Under the pieces are notes generated by a model. It was not told the origin of the DNA and searched no databases. It saw only the letters and a list, made by a program, of their open reading frames with translations. Positions 19,781-27,906 of a DNA stretch of 64,000 bases are shown here, in pieces (positions within the stretch are counted from its first letter, which is position 1; each line of letters opens with the position of its first letter). The DNA is from Shewanella marina JCM 15074 (GTDB lineage: Bacteria > Pseudomonadota > Gammaproteobacteria > Enterobacterales > Shewanellaceae). The stretch covers positions 40,001-104,000 of the forward strand of contig NZ_BALM01000004.1 of the NCBI RefSeq assembly GCF_000614975.1. Reading direction: 5' to 3'. A program made the translations under genes and the position numbers.

Positions 19781-21703
19781 TTGCATTCTAGACTGGCCAA
19801 AGAAGTGATTGCTGCCTTTGCGATTGATGGCACTTTTGCGCGTCATATTAAAGGCTATCAACCAAGGCAAGCACAAATTGAGATGGCGACGGCAATCAGT
19901 GACACCATGAGTCATTCTGATAAATTAATTGTTGAAGCAGGGACGGGCGTGGGCAAAACCTTTGCTTATCTGCTGCCAGCCATGCAAAGCGGTAAACAGG
20001 TGATTATCAGTACCGGCAGTAAAAATCTGCAAGAACAGCTATTCTACAAAGATATTCCCGCGTTAATGAAGATGTTTGACCTTAAGTTACAAGTTGCACT
20101 ACTGAAAGGTCGTAATAACTATTTATGTCAACATCAACTCGATAAACAATTACTTGAAGCCAGCAAAGTGGATGCTGATATTCTTGATGATCTGCTAAAA
20201 GTAAATCAGTGGGCGGGCGTGACCAAAGATGGCGATTTATCAGGCATAACCAGCGTGACTGAAGATGCGCCAGTGTTGTCGCTGGTGGTCAGTACTAAAG
20301 ATAACTGTTTAGGTAAACGTTGTGACAGTTATGACAGTTGTTTTGTGCGTAAAGCAAGGCAACGCGCCATGCAAGCCCGTATTATTGTGGTGAATCATCA
20401 TCTATTTTTTGCCGATAGAATCTTAAAAGATGGTGGTTTTGCTGAGTTATTACCAGATGCAGATGTGGTTATTTTTGATGAAGCGCATCAATTAGCTGAC
20501 ATTGCCATTAGTTACTTTGGTGACTTCTCCAGTACTAAACAATTAAATCAGCTTTATCAATCGGTCATTAATATCTATCAAACAGAATTGAGAGATACGG
20601 GTCAGTTAAAACAGTTCGCAGCCAGATGTCAGATTAAATTATCTAATTTAGAACAATTACTGCGTTCAAGTGAGTTGACCGATTGGCGCAGTTTAATGGG
20701 CAATAAACAGATTGCCGCAGAAGCGTGGGGCTTGGTCAGTGAAACTAAAGCGTTAATGACACTTATTCAAGGTCATTTAGGTCGCAGTGAGTTGCTGGAT
20801 GACAGTGTTGAGAAATTGGATACTGCGATCAGCAAATTAGAAAATTTTTTCCATTGTGAAGACCGACAAGCTGCTTACAGCATTGAGTTTGGCCAACAAC
20901 ATATCCAATTACGGATGTCGCCGATTAATGTCGCGCAGCAATGTCAGCAATTGTTTGAAGCGACAACCAGTTGGATTTTTACTTCAGCCACATTACAGAT
21001 GGATAAAAGTTTACAACTTTTTGCCAGTGAAATGGGGTTAAGTGATTGCCCACAACTGATTTTAGATAGCCCATTTGATTATGCCAAACAGGCACTACTA
21101 TGTGTGCCACGCGAGTTACCCAGTCTTTATAATGAACAAGCCACAGTCAATAAATTAGTGCAGATATGCATTAAGGCAGCAACTGCGGCAGAAGGGCGGA
21201 CATTTATTTTGTTTACGAGTCATCGCATGCTCAAGCTGGTGGCCAGCCAGATGCATGGCCGCTTGCATTTACCCTTGTTAGTACAGGGCCAAGCCAGTAA
21301 ACAAACCTTATTAAATAAATACCGCCAATTAGGTAATGCCGTATTACTGGGAACAGGCAGTTTTTGGGAGGGTATTGATGTCCGCGGTAAATTACTTAGC
21401 TGTGTCATTATCGATAAATTACCTTTTGCATCACCTGATGATCCGCTTATTAAAGCACGCAGTGAAGCCGCAGAGCGGCAAGGCAAAGATCCGTTTATGA
21501 CGGTGTCGCTGCCACAAGCCATCATTACCTTAAAACAGGGCATGGGTCGTTTAATACGTGATGAAAAAGATCGTGGTGTCCTTATCTTATGTGATAACCG
21601 CATTGTTAATCGTCAATATGGTCAAGTCTTTTTAAATTCAATTCCTGATATGCAGCGCACGCGCGATCTTGATAAAGCGGTAGAGTGGTTAAAGAGGCTA
21701 TAG
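19781..21703 (+). CDS. yoaA: DinG-family ATP-dependent DNA helicase YoaA
   Basis: XPD-like superfamily 2 helicase, 640 residues, thought to act in DNA damage tolerance; in E. coli YoaA works with the HolC subunit of the polymerase III holoenzyme. Visible motifs are Walker A GTGVGKT (residues 54-60), DEAH (about residue 233), and four Fe-S cysteines: one in NYLCQHQ, three in NCLGKRCDSYDSCF. C-terminal motif VI is MGRLIRDEKDRGVL. The start is TTG at 19781 with TGGAG upstream. It resembles YoaA rather than the longer DinG. Confidence 0.9.
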   Translation: MHSRLAKEVIAAFAIDGTFARHIKGYQPRQAQIEMATAISDTMSHSDKLIVEAGTGVGKTFAYLLPAMQSGKQVIISTGSKNLQEQLFYKDIPALMKMFDLKLQVALLKGRNNYLCQHQLDKQLLEASKVDADILDDLLKVNQWAGVTKDGDLSGITSVTEDAPVLSLVVSTKDNCLGKRCDSYDSCFVRKARQRAMQARIIVVNHHLFFADRILKDGGFAELLPDADVVIFDEAHQLADIAISYFGDFSSTKQLNQLYQSVINIYQTELRDTGQLKQFAARCQIKLSNLEQLLRSSELTDWRSLMGNKQIAAEAWGLVSETKALMTLIQGHLGRSELLDDSVEKLDTAISKLENFFHCEDRQAAYSIEFGQQHIQLRMSPINVAQQCQQLFEATTSWIFTSATLQMDKSLQLFASEMGLSDCPQLILDSPFDYAKQALLCVPRELPSLYNEQATVNKLVQICIKAATAAEGRTFILFTSHRMLKLVASQMHGRLHLPLLVQGQASKQTLLNKYRQLGNAVLLGTGSFWEGIDVRGKLLSCVIIDKLPFASPDDPLIKARSEAAERQGKDPFMTVSLPQAIITLKQGMGRLIRDEKDRGVLILCDNRIVNRQYGQVFLNSIPDMQRTRDLDKAVEWLKRL

Positions 21704-22041
21704 CATTTAACTGATTTTTACCTGTAGAGGCTTATAATTTTGATATTATTCATTGCAGGTGTATGTTGGTCTTTATATATATACTGCTTATAAAAATATT
21801 ATTTCATGGTTAATGATTGTAAGTTGTAATAAAAACCATATATATAAGGTTGTTTATATAGGAAGCTGTTTTAAATTAATTGAGTTTATTGTTTTTATTT
21901 AGATGGAAACTCTCTTGAGTACTAATGATAGTTGTAGTAGGTTTAGTGAGGTTGCTACGATATACTGTATGATTTTAACTAAAATTGTTTTCAAACTTAT
22001 CAATAATGAGGGTTAATTATCAACGCTTATAAGGAAATATA
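21704..22041. other. A+T-rich gap at the left edge of the accessory island
   Basis: About 340 bases between yoaA and the first island gene, visibly richer in A/T than the flanking housekeeping DNA. No gene, repeat or clear terminator was seen; the AAGGAAA just before 22042 is the ribosome site of the next gene. Confidence 0.4.
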
Positions 22042-22869
22042 ATGGATATTAAAATTGCCTTTCTTATTTGTTGTTTACTAGTGTTTAGTCGAGTGAGTTT
22101 CTCAATAGAAAGAGGCTCTGATAACTTACTACTAGAGTATGACGGAAGTGATACATATCAGACTGTTTTTTTAGGTTATCCTATATATATTGTAAATAGA
22201 AGTATATTTATGATAAGTGAGGTTGAGTATAATTTTGAAGAATATTATCCAATTTCATTATTTGCTAGAATTTATAGAATCTATGGACCAGAGTTTGCTG
22301 ATCAACTATATAAACTAGCTGATAGTACCATTTCGACAGATGTAGTAGTTATTTTAGCGATGAATCCTATGAGTGGTTGTATGGTTACTGATTATGAAGA
22401 TTATTTTTATGATGCCTGTACTGGTTCACAATACCGGTTTGATGGTGAAAATTTACACAATGGTTATAACTTAATTAAACTTAATCACGTATTGGAAGAT
22501 GGAAAGATAAGATTAACGTACAATGATAGAAAGTTACCGACAGAGTTTATACCTAAATTAGCCGAGATAGATACGAATACTGCTAATGGTGTAATTACCC
22601 TAGCTGAATGGAGTATGTATTCTGAATTAAAAAAGGTATTAAATAATAATCCTGAATTAATTTATGCTAAAGGGGTAAATGGTAGTATAGTCTTACATTT
22701 TCTAGCTGGCAGGAATAAAATTAATTTAGTCAAAGATATTTTTTGTTTTAAGAATTCTGATAAATTTGAAAATAATTCTGGCTATACACCTTTGAGAATG
22801 GCAAGAGAGTTTGGTGGTAAAGAGTCTTTTTTCTTAATAAAAGAGTGTATAAATAGATTTAAGAAGTAA
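22042..22869 (+). CDS. exported protein with degenerate Rieske-like domain and C-terminal ankyrin-like repeats
   Basis: 275 residues. A signal peptide (MDIKIAFLICCLLVFSRVSFS) is followed by a region of unknown type, then a segment at about 108-150 that reads like the Rieske cluster-binding subdomain of cytochrome bc1. NPMSGC (108-113) aligns with box I CTHLGC and DACTG (124-128) with box II CPCHG, followed by SQYRFDGENL, like the usual GSxYDxxGR. All four cluster ligands are replaced (N108, M110, D124, T127), whereas the two disulfide cysteines (C113, C126) remain. Residues about 187-272 look like ankyrin repeats (GSIVLHFLAGRNKINLVKDI, NSGYTPLRMAREFGG). No electron transfer role is possible without ligands; a binding or immunity role is speculation. 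Confidence 0.65.
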   Translation: MDIKIAFLICCLLVFSRVSFSIERGSDNLLLEYDGSDTYQTVFLGYPIYIVNRSIFMISEVEYNFEEYYPISLFARIYRIYGPEFADQLYKLADSTISTDVVVILAMNPMSGCMVTDYEDYFYDACTGSQYRFDGENLHNGYNLIKLNHVLEDGKIRLTYNDRKLPTEFIPKLAEIDTNTANGVITLAEWSMYSELKKVLNNNPELIYAKGVNGSIVLHFLAGRNKINLVKDIFCFKNSDKFENNSGYTPLRMAREFGGKESFFLIKECINRFKK

Positions 22870-22922
22870 GTGATTTTATGACGAGAGACTGACTATATAG
22901 TATGTTTTTTTCGGAGGTTGTA

Positions 22923-23394
22923 ATGAAAGTTAGTGATATTTTAATATTGTTCTTGCAGTTTTTGTTTACTATTACTTTTGTTATGATGTCTAATTATATA
23001 TCGGCTGCTAATTATGATGTTTATAGTGATACAGAATATCGTGATTATTATAAGAGTCAGGCTAAAAAAGGGAGTTTAACTTTAGATGAATTTGAGGTTC
23101 TAAAGAAAAAATCTGAAGAGTGGGTTGAAAATAGAGATGTTAGAAGGATAAATTATTTCAAGTATTGGTTGAAAAATTTATTGTGTATGATTTTGTATTT
23201 TGTATTTTGTATTGGGAATGTTGATTTTAAATAAATTCAAGCCGAATTTGTCTATATTTTATAGTATGATGGTTATCATTCTATCAGTATTTTATTCTGC
23301 TCTAAGTTTTAATTTGAGTGTGGCTTGGTTGTTGACTTGTTCTATAACACTTATCTATTATTTAATGAAATGGAGAGAAAGTAGTGATAATTAG
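22923..23394 (+). CDS. small membrane protein split by a frame change at a 7-base repeat
   Basis: From ATG 22923 (after GGAGG): a hydrophobic N-terminus (MKVSDILILFLQFLFTITFV), a polar segment (YRDYYKSQAKKGSLTLDEFEVLKKKSEEW) and the beginning of a second hydrophobic stretch. The frame ends at 23234, while a second frame from about 23200 carries two more membrane segments to 23394. The switch lies in three perfect copies of TTTTGTA (23191-23211). Removing one copy would join the frames as MILYFVLGMLILNKF and give an approximately 154-residue protein with three membrane helices. I do not recognise the family. Confidence 0.5.
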
Positions 23395-23525
23395 TCTACC
23401 TAAATAATATAAAATTGAATAAATAATAATAATAAAGTTTACCAATTTATCCAAAAAAATCGTGGTGTTGCAAATAAGTATATTTTGTTTGGTGATGGTG
23501 AAATAACTAAATAAGAGCTTTAATT

Positions 23526-24035
23526 ATGAGTATGTTGTTAATGTTATTATTTTTTATTTTTTCTAGTAATTTGAGTGCTAACTTATTACTTAAAAATATT
23601 GGCGGTTGGTGGGTAATTGTTAATGATGATAAATGTAAATTATATATTAAAGATGGATTTGAAATTGATAACGTGACTGTTAATTATGCTATTGAAATAA
23701 TTGACTATAGTGCCGAAAAAAAACCAAGTGTACTTATGGATGGTGACGAAGTCTTGATTTCAATTTTTGTACTTGTGGCAGATGAGTATGGAGAAAGAAT
23801 TGATATTAATAGTTTTTATGGTTCTTATAATATTGATTATGTTGCGTCTAAGTATAATGGAATATTCTTAATTGAAAATAATAGTGAGAATGATTTTATT
23901 TCTCTATTAATTGAACGTGATGAATTATCATTTGATGTTGTAGTTGGTAATAATGAGGTGCTCAGTCTTTTTGTTAATAGCTCAGATTTTATGGATAAAT
24001 ATAATAAATTTAAGATGTGTGGGATGAATAATTAA
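23526..24035 (+). CDS. hypothetical exported protein
   Basis: 169 residues with a hydrophobic N-terminal signal (MSMLLMLLFFIFSSNLSA). The rest is mainly predicted beta-strand, acidic and rich in Asn, Asp, Ile and Tyr, with two cysteines (in DDKCKLY and KMCGMNN) that could form a disulfide. No family recognised. It belongs to a series of four A+T-rich, same-strand genes for small exported proteins. The preceding 130 bases hold nothing recognisable. Confidence 0.6.
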   Translation: MSMLLMLLFFIFSSNLSANLLLKNIGGWWVIVNDDKCKLYIKDGFEIDNVTVNYAIEIIDYSAEKKPSVLMDGDEVLISIFVLVADEYGERIDINSFYGSYNIDYVASKYNGIFLIENNSENDFISLLIERDELSFDVVVGNNEVLSLFVNSSDFMDKYNKFKMCGMNN

Positions 24036-24141
24036 AATATTTATCAAGACATGTCTGCATGCTCTGATATTGCAATAAAATTACTATGGTTCATGATAGG
24101 TTGTAGATAAATGGGGTGCAATACGGTGTAAGGGGAGTGTA

Positions 24142-24798
24142 ATGGAAATAGTTATTATTTTAATAATGCTTAACATGTTCTCTATGGAAGTAAATGCAGA
24201 GTCAAAAGCAAATTATATTGTAGGGAGTATACCCATGAAAGTCCCACTAACAGAGCTTGTTGATATCTCTCCATGGCTTTGGCTTAAATCTTTTTCTGGG
24301 TTAGATGCTAATGTAGATGGATTTATATTTGAATTAGATCCAAAGTGTATTGATGGTGAAACATTAAAATATCCTCAATTAAAAATTGTTGGTTCAGTTT
24401 CTGATTTTAGCAATGAAAACCTTATCAAATTTTCAGATAGTTCTGATTACGAGACTCTTTGGTATGCACAACTAGATTTTGAAGATAGGGAAATAATTAA
24501 ATACGAAGAATTAGAAATATACTTTGTTTATGCCAGTAAAGGATATCGCGGAATGTTTTACATATTTTCCAGCTTCCCAGACAAAGAGAAAAAACTCCCA
24601 CATAACAAATGGGATTTTTTAGTGGCAATATGCTCTAGTTCAAGCGTAAGCGAACATAAAAATGTAAGCTGTAACCGACAGATATTGGTGCAAGATAAGT
24701 TGTTGGTAAATTACTCTTTCTCATTGGAGAACCTACCATTCCAACAAAAACTAGATTCATATATTCGAAATAAGGTCATTTCGTGGATCGTAAATTAG
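24142..24798 (+). CDS. hypothetical exported protein
   Basis: 218 residues, starting MEIVIILIMLNMFSMEVNA, a likely signal peptide, after an AGGGGAG ribosome site. The mature part has four cysteines (DPKCIDG, AICSSSS, VSCNRQ) and aromatic-rich segments (DISPWLWLKSFSGL), and does not match any family I know. It is the last gene of the island before the repeat array and the REP-type transposase. Confidence 0.6.
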   Translation: MEIVIILIMLNMFSMEVNAESKANYIVGSIPMKVPLTELVDISPWLWLKSFSGLDANVDGFIFELDPKCIDGETLKYPQLKIVGSVSDFSNENLIKFSDSSDYETLWYAQLDFEDREIIKYEELEIYFVYASKGYRGMFYIFSSFPDKEKKLPHNKWDFLVAICSSSSVSEHKNVSCNRQILVQDKLLVNYSFSLENLPFQQKLDSYIRNKVISWIVN

Positions 24799-24803
24799 CT
24801 AAC

Positions 24804-24989
24804 GATTTATCAAGAAGATTTATCAAGCCACCCATAGGAAGATTTATCAAGCCACCCATAGAAGATTTATCAAGCCACCCATAGAAGATTTATCAAGCCA
24901 CCCATAGAAGATTTATCAAGCCACCCATAGATTTATCAAGCCACCCATAATAGTGGCTAGATTTATCAAGCCACTCATAATAGTGGCGG
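24804..24989. repeat. tandem repeat array upstream of the REP-type transposase
   Basis: One partial and seven further units of GATTTATCAAGCCACCCATA with short variable tails (starts at 24804, 24817, 24841, 24864, 24887, 24910, 24930 and 24960). The last two units continue into GCCACC-CATAAT-AGTGGC (24940-24957) and GCCACT-CATAAT-AGTGGC (24970-24987), which are hairpins of 5 and 6 base pairs. The remaining units carry only the left arm of this hairpin. It lies 50 bases before the transposase gene, consistent with REP sequences that such transposases act on. Confidence 0.85.
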
Positions 24990-25038
24990 TTTATGCAAGT
25001 TGAACTAGACTTAATTAATCTGGAGTGGGAGGTCAATA

Positions 25039-26013
25039 ATGGCGGTACCGAGAGAGCGATTAGTGAGTTTAGAAGATACACCGTTTTATCACTGCGTAAG
25101 CCGTTGTGTTAGACGTGCATTTTTATGTGGAGTTGACAGCTATAGTGGCCAGTCTTATGAGTACAGACGTGATTGGATAGAAGAACGGTTATTGCTGTTA
25201 TCGCAAGTGTTTAGCATCGATATTTGTGCTTATGCAGTAATGAGTAATCATTTACATGTGGTATTAAAAGTTGATGTTGAACGTGCAGAGGCTTGGACTG
25301 ATGAAGAAGTGATAGTGCAATGGCAAAAGTTATTTAAAGGTACGTTACTCACTCAAAAACGATTAAAAGGTGACAAGATAGAAGCCTATGAGCTTGAAAC
25401 CTTAAATCAAACCATTACAGCATACCGTCAACGCTTAATGGATATCAGTTGGTTTATGCGCAGTCTAAATGAGCCTATTGCTCGTCAAGCCAATAAAGAA
25501 GATAAATGCACCGGTAGATTTTGGGAAGGACGCTTTAAATCTCAAGCCTTACTTGATGAAGCTGCTGTACTTGCCTGCATGGCTTATGTGGATTTAAATC
25601 CTGTTCGAGCAAAGATTGCTGACACCCCTGAAACTTCAGATTACACCAGTATCAAACGCCGCATCAAAGCTGCCATGAAAGGCGAGCAACCATCAGAATT
25701 ATTACCCTTTATTGGCAATGAACGCGCAAATATGCCAAGCAGCTTAATGTTCAGTGTTAAAGACTATCTACAATTAGTTGATGATACGAGCAGACAATTT
25801 CGAGATGATAAACGTGGTGCTATTGCTGCAAGTACCCTTGATATTCTTGCAAGGCTTAATATCCCATTGGAGAACTGGCTTAAAATCACGTCTGAATTCC
25901 ATGATTTGTTCAAAGGCCCTGTAGGGACATTACAGCAACTCTCTCAATATTGTGAACATTTAGAAAAACGACGGCGACATGGCGCAAAGATATGTCAAAA
26001 AATGTTGGGATAA
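25039..26013 (+). CDS. REP-associated tyrosine transposase (Y1_Tnp, IS200-like family)
   Basis: 324 residues of the RAYT/TnpA-REP group, which nick single-stranded REP hairpins with an HUH-type active site. The His-x-His pair is in AVMSNHLHVVL; the later CTGRFWEGRFKSQALLDEAAVLACMAYVDLNPVRA is the highly conserved core of this family. It begins MAVPRERLVSLEDTPFYHCVSR after a GGAGGT ribosome site. The gene is intact and adjacent to a repeat array with matching hairpin character, so it is probably the enzyme that generated those repeats. RAYT genes are usually single-copy and domesticated. Confidence 0.92.
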   Translation: MAVPRERLVSLEDTPFYHCVSRCVRRAFLCGVDSYSGQSYEYRRDWIEERLLLLSQVFSIDICAYAVMSNHLHVVLKVDVERAEAWTDEEVIVQWQKLFKGTLLTQKRLKGDKIEAYELETLNQTITAYRQRLMDISWFMRSLNEPIARQANKEDKCTGRFWEGRFKSQALLDEAAVLACMAYVDLNPVRAKIADTPETSDYTSIKRRIKAAMKGEQPSELLPFIGNERANMPSSLMFSVKDYLQLVDDTSRQFRDDKRGAIAASTLDILARLNIPLENWLKITSEFHDLFKGPVGTLQQLSQYCEHLEKRRRHGAKICQKMLG

Positions 26014-26329
26014 AGATAAATATTCTTTTAAACAAACCTTGCTATATATCTTTAGTCGTCAGCTGTAATTAGCTTATTTGAATAATATGTCAGCGCTGCT
26101 GTATTTATTATTAGCACCAGAACCATTCAAAAATATATTTATCCCCTTGTTAGACAAATGACGACAGTTTGAGGCGCAAATGTGTCAGAAATTGTTGTGC
26201 CAGTAATTAAAATAGCTTGAAATTGGCTTTAATTTAGTCAAAGGTAGATGTAACTGTAAAACAGTAAGTTGCCTAACATAATGAGCGTAAATCATAGAGA
26301 ACTGGATAGCGTAATAAGGGGGATATACT
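26014..26329. other. gap containing a relic of a transposase 3' end
   Basis: About 316 bases. At about 26161-26206 the sequence translates as RQFEAQMCQKLLCQ and stop, which resembles the ending RRRHGAKICQKMLG and stop of the neighbouring transposase. This is probably the decayed tail of a second copy. The rest is upstream sequence of the sox operon with no promoter recognised. Confidence 0.4.
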
Positions 26330-27577
26330 GTGCCGTTTTCACTGTTAAAATATGGTCTGACGAATGACTATCCTTTTGAAGATAACATGGATTTACCGCT
26401 GCCCATGGAGCTTAAAGATAATTATGACGTGGTGATTATTGGTGGCGGTGGACATGGTGTCGCAACTGCTTATTATCTTGCTAAATATCATGGTATTACT
26501 AATGTCGCTATTTTAGAGAAAGGCTATCTGGGTGGTGGTAATACGGCGAGAAATACCGCTGTTATCCGCTCTAATTATTTAACTTCTGAGGGGGTTAAAT
26601 TTTACAGTGAATCGGTCAAGTTATTCCAAAACTTATCTAATGAATTTGATTTTAACATTATGTATTCCTCTCGTGGACAGCTGACGCTAGCCCATACGGA
26701 TGGCGCGGTTCGCTCATTTAGGCAGCGTACTGAAGTGAATAAACATTTTGGTGGTCGAACCGAGCTGATTGATCCGCAGCAAATTCAAGAATTAGTCCCG
26801 ACACTTAATATGAATCCTGCCAATATGCCGATTCTTGCGGGTTTATGGCATATTGATGGCGCCACCGCAAGGCACGATGCAGTGGCTTGGGGCTATGCCA
26901 AAGGTGCGACGCAGCGCGGAGTTGAACTTCACCAATTAACTGAAGTGACAAATATTAATACGGTTAAAGGCAAAGTCGTATCAGTTGAAACTAATCGAGG
27001 CACCGTCGGTTGTGGTTGCGTGGTACAAGCGGTTGCTGGACATAGCTCAATTGTGGCCGCTATGGCAGGTTTTCGGATGCCGCTGACGAGTTACCCGTTA
27101 CAAGCGATGGTCACCACGCCAGTAAAACCTTTTTTAGATCCATTAGTGAGCTCTTCAGCATTACATTGTTATGTGCAACAAACAGGGCGTGGCGAAATAG
27201 TGTTTGGCGGCGGCTCAGATCCTTATCCTCTATATAACACTCGTTCTACGCTAGAACTTAAAGAAAGCTTGATTGCAAGTGCGATTGAGATGTTCCCTTT
27301 TATGGCGAATTTTAAATTACTGCGTCAATGGGCGGGCACCACGGATATGACCAGTGATTATAGTCCGATTATGGGGCTAAGTCCTGTGGATGGTTATTAC
27401 TTAGATGCAGGTTGGGGCACTTGGGGATTTAAAGCCACGCCTATTTGTGGCAAGACGATGGCTCAGCTGGTAGCTAGTGGTGGTAAGGTACCTGAGTTAA
27501 TTGCCCCGTTTGCGATGGAACGATTCGATGCATTTAGGCAAGTAAATGAAATGGGTGCAACGGCTGCGAGCCATTAG
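26330..27577 (+). CDS. soxB: sarcosine oxidase beta subunit
   Basis: Flavoprotein subunit of heterotetrameric sarcosine oxidase, which demethylates N-methylglycine to glycine, passing the one-carbon unit to tetrahydrofolate and electrons to oxygen. The 415-residue protein has the FAD-binding Rossmann motif VVIIGGGGHGVATAYYLAK near residue 34, the family segment GGGNTARNTAVIRSNY and the ARHDAVAWGYAKGA region (covalent FMN site of the family, probably His182). It starts at GTG 26330 after AAGGGGG. It is the first gene of a four-subunit operon in the order B-D-A-G. Confidence 0.93.
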   Translation: MPFSLLKYGLTNDYPFEDNMDLPLPMELKDNYDVVIIGGGGHGVATAYYLAKYHGITNVAILEKGYLGGGNTARNTAVIRSNYLTSEGVKFYSESVKLFQNLSNEFDFNIMYSSRGQLTLAHTDGAVRSFRQRTEVNKHFGGRTELIDPQQIQELVPTLNMNPANMPILAGLWHIDGATARHDAVAWGYAKGATQRGVELHQLTEVTNINTVKGKVVSVETNRGTVGCGCVVQAVAGHSSIVAAMAGFRMPLTSYPLQAMVTTPVKPFLDPLVSSSALHCYVQQTGRGEIVFGGGSDPYPLYNTRSTLELKESLIASAIEMFPFMANFKLLRQWAGTTDMTSDYSPIMGLSPVDGYYLDAGWGTWGFKATPICGKTMAQLVASGGKVPELIAPFAMERFDAFRQVNEMGATAASH

Positions 27578-27585
27578 GAAGAATA

Positions 27586-27906
27586 ATGAAAATAATGTTA
27601 TGTCCATTAAATGGCGCAAGAAATATTAATGAATTTGTTTATGGTGGTGAAGTTAAAGCCATGCCCAATCATCAAACGTGTAGCGACAAACAATGGGCTG
27701 AATATGTGTTTTACAGTGATAACACCATAAAAGTCGTGCGCGAATGGTGGTTTCACAGTGCATCAAGTTATTGGTTTATTGCCGAACGAAATACTGCATC
27801 TGATGAGATTATTCGCAGTTATGATCCCAGTGAAATTTTTAGTGATAGCGTTAATTTTGATCATGGGCTTAATCATGATGGGGTAAAGGAGCGTGACAAT
27901 GGTTGA
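27586..27906 (+). CDS. soxD: sarcosine oxidase delta subunit with altered zinc ligands
   Basis: A 106-residue subunit recognised by YGGE and by NHQTCSDKQWAEYVFYSDN, similar to YGGEA..SDEEWADYLFYRDN of the family. Known SoxD proteins bind zinc through Cys-x-x-Cys near the N-terminus, a His and a further Cys. Here CPLNG replaces CPxCG, and HSASSYW replaces HxxGCxRW, so two of the three cysteine ligands are absent. Cys6 and His57 remain. Position between soxB and soxA (overlapping the soxA start by 14 bases) supports the identity. Confidence 0.85.
   Translation: MKIMLCPLNGARNINEFVYGGEVKAMPNHQTCSDKQWAEYVFYSDNTIKVVREWWFHSASSYWFIAERNTASDEIIRSYDPSEIFSDSVNFDHGLNHDGVKERDNG

Noticed and set aside
24804..24989. 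CRISPR-like array
   Set aside because: Repeats are 20 bases, directly adjacent with spacers of only 0-4 bases, no unique spacers, and no cas genes; the hairpin and the neighbouring REP-type transposase explain it.
24893..25081. Minus-strand open frame of 62 residues over the repeat array
   Set aside because: It is a translation of the tandem repeats and the start of the transposase on the opposite strand; the sequence is repetitive and has no ribosome site.
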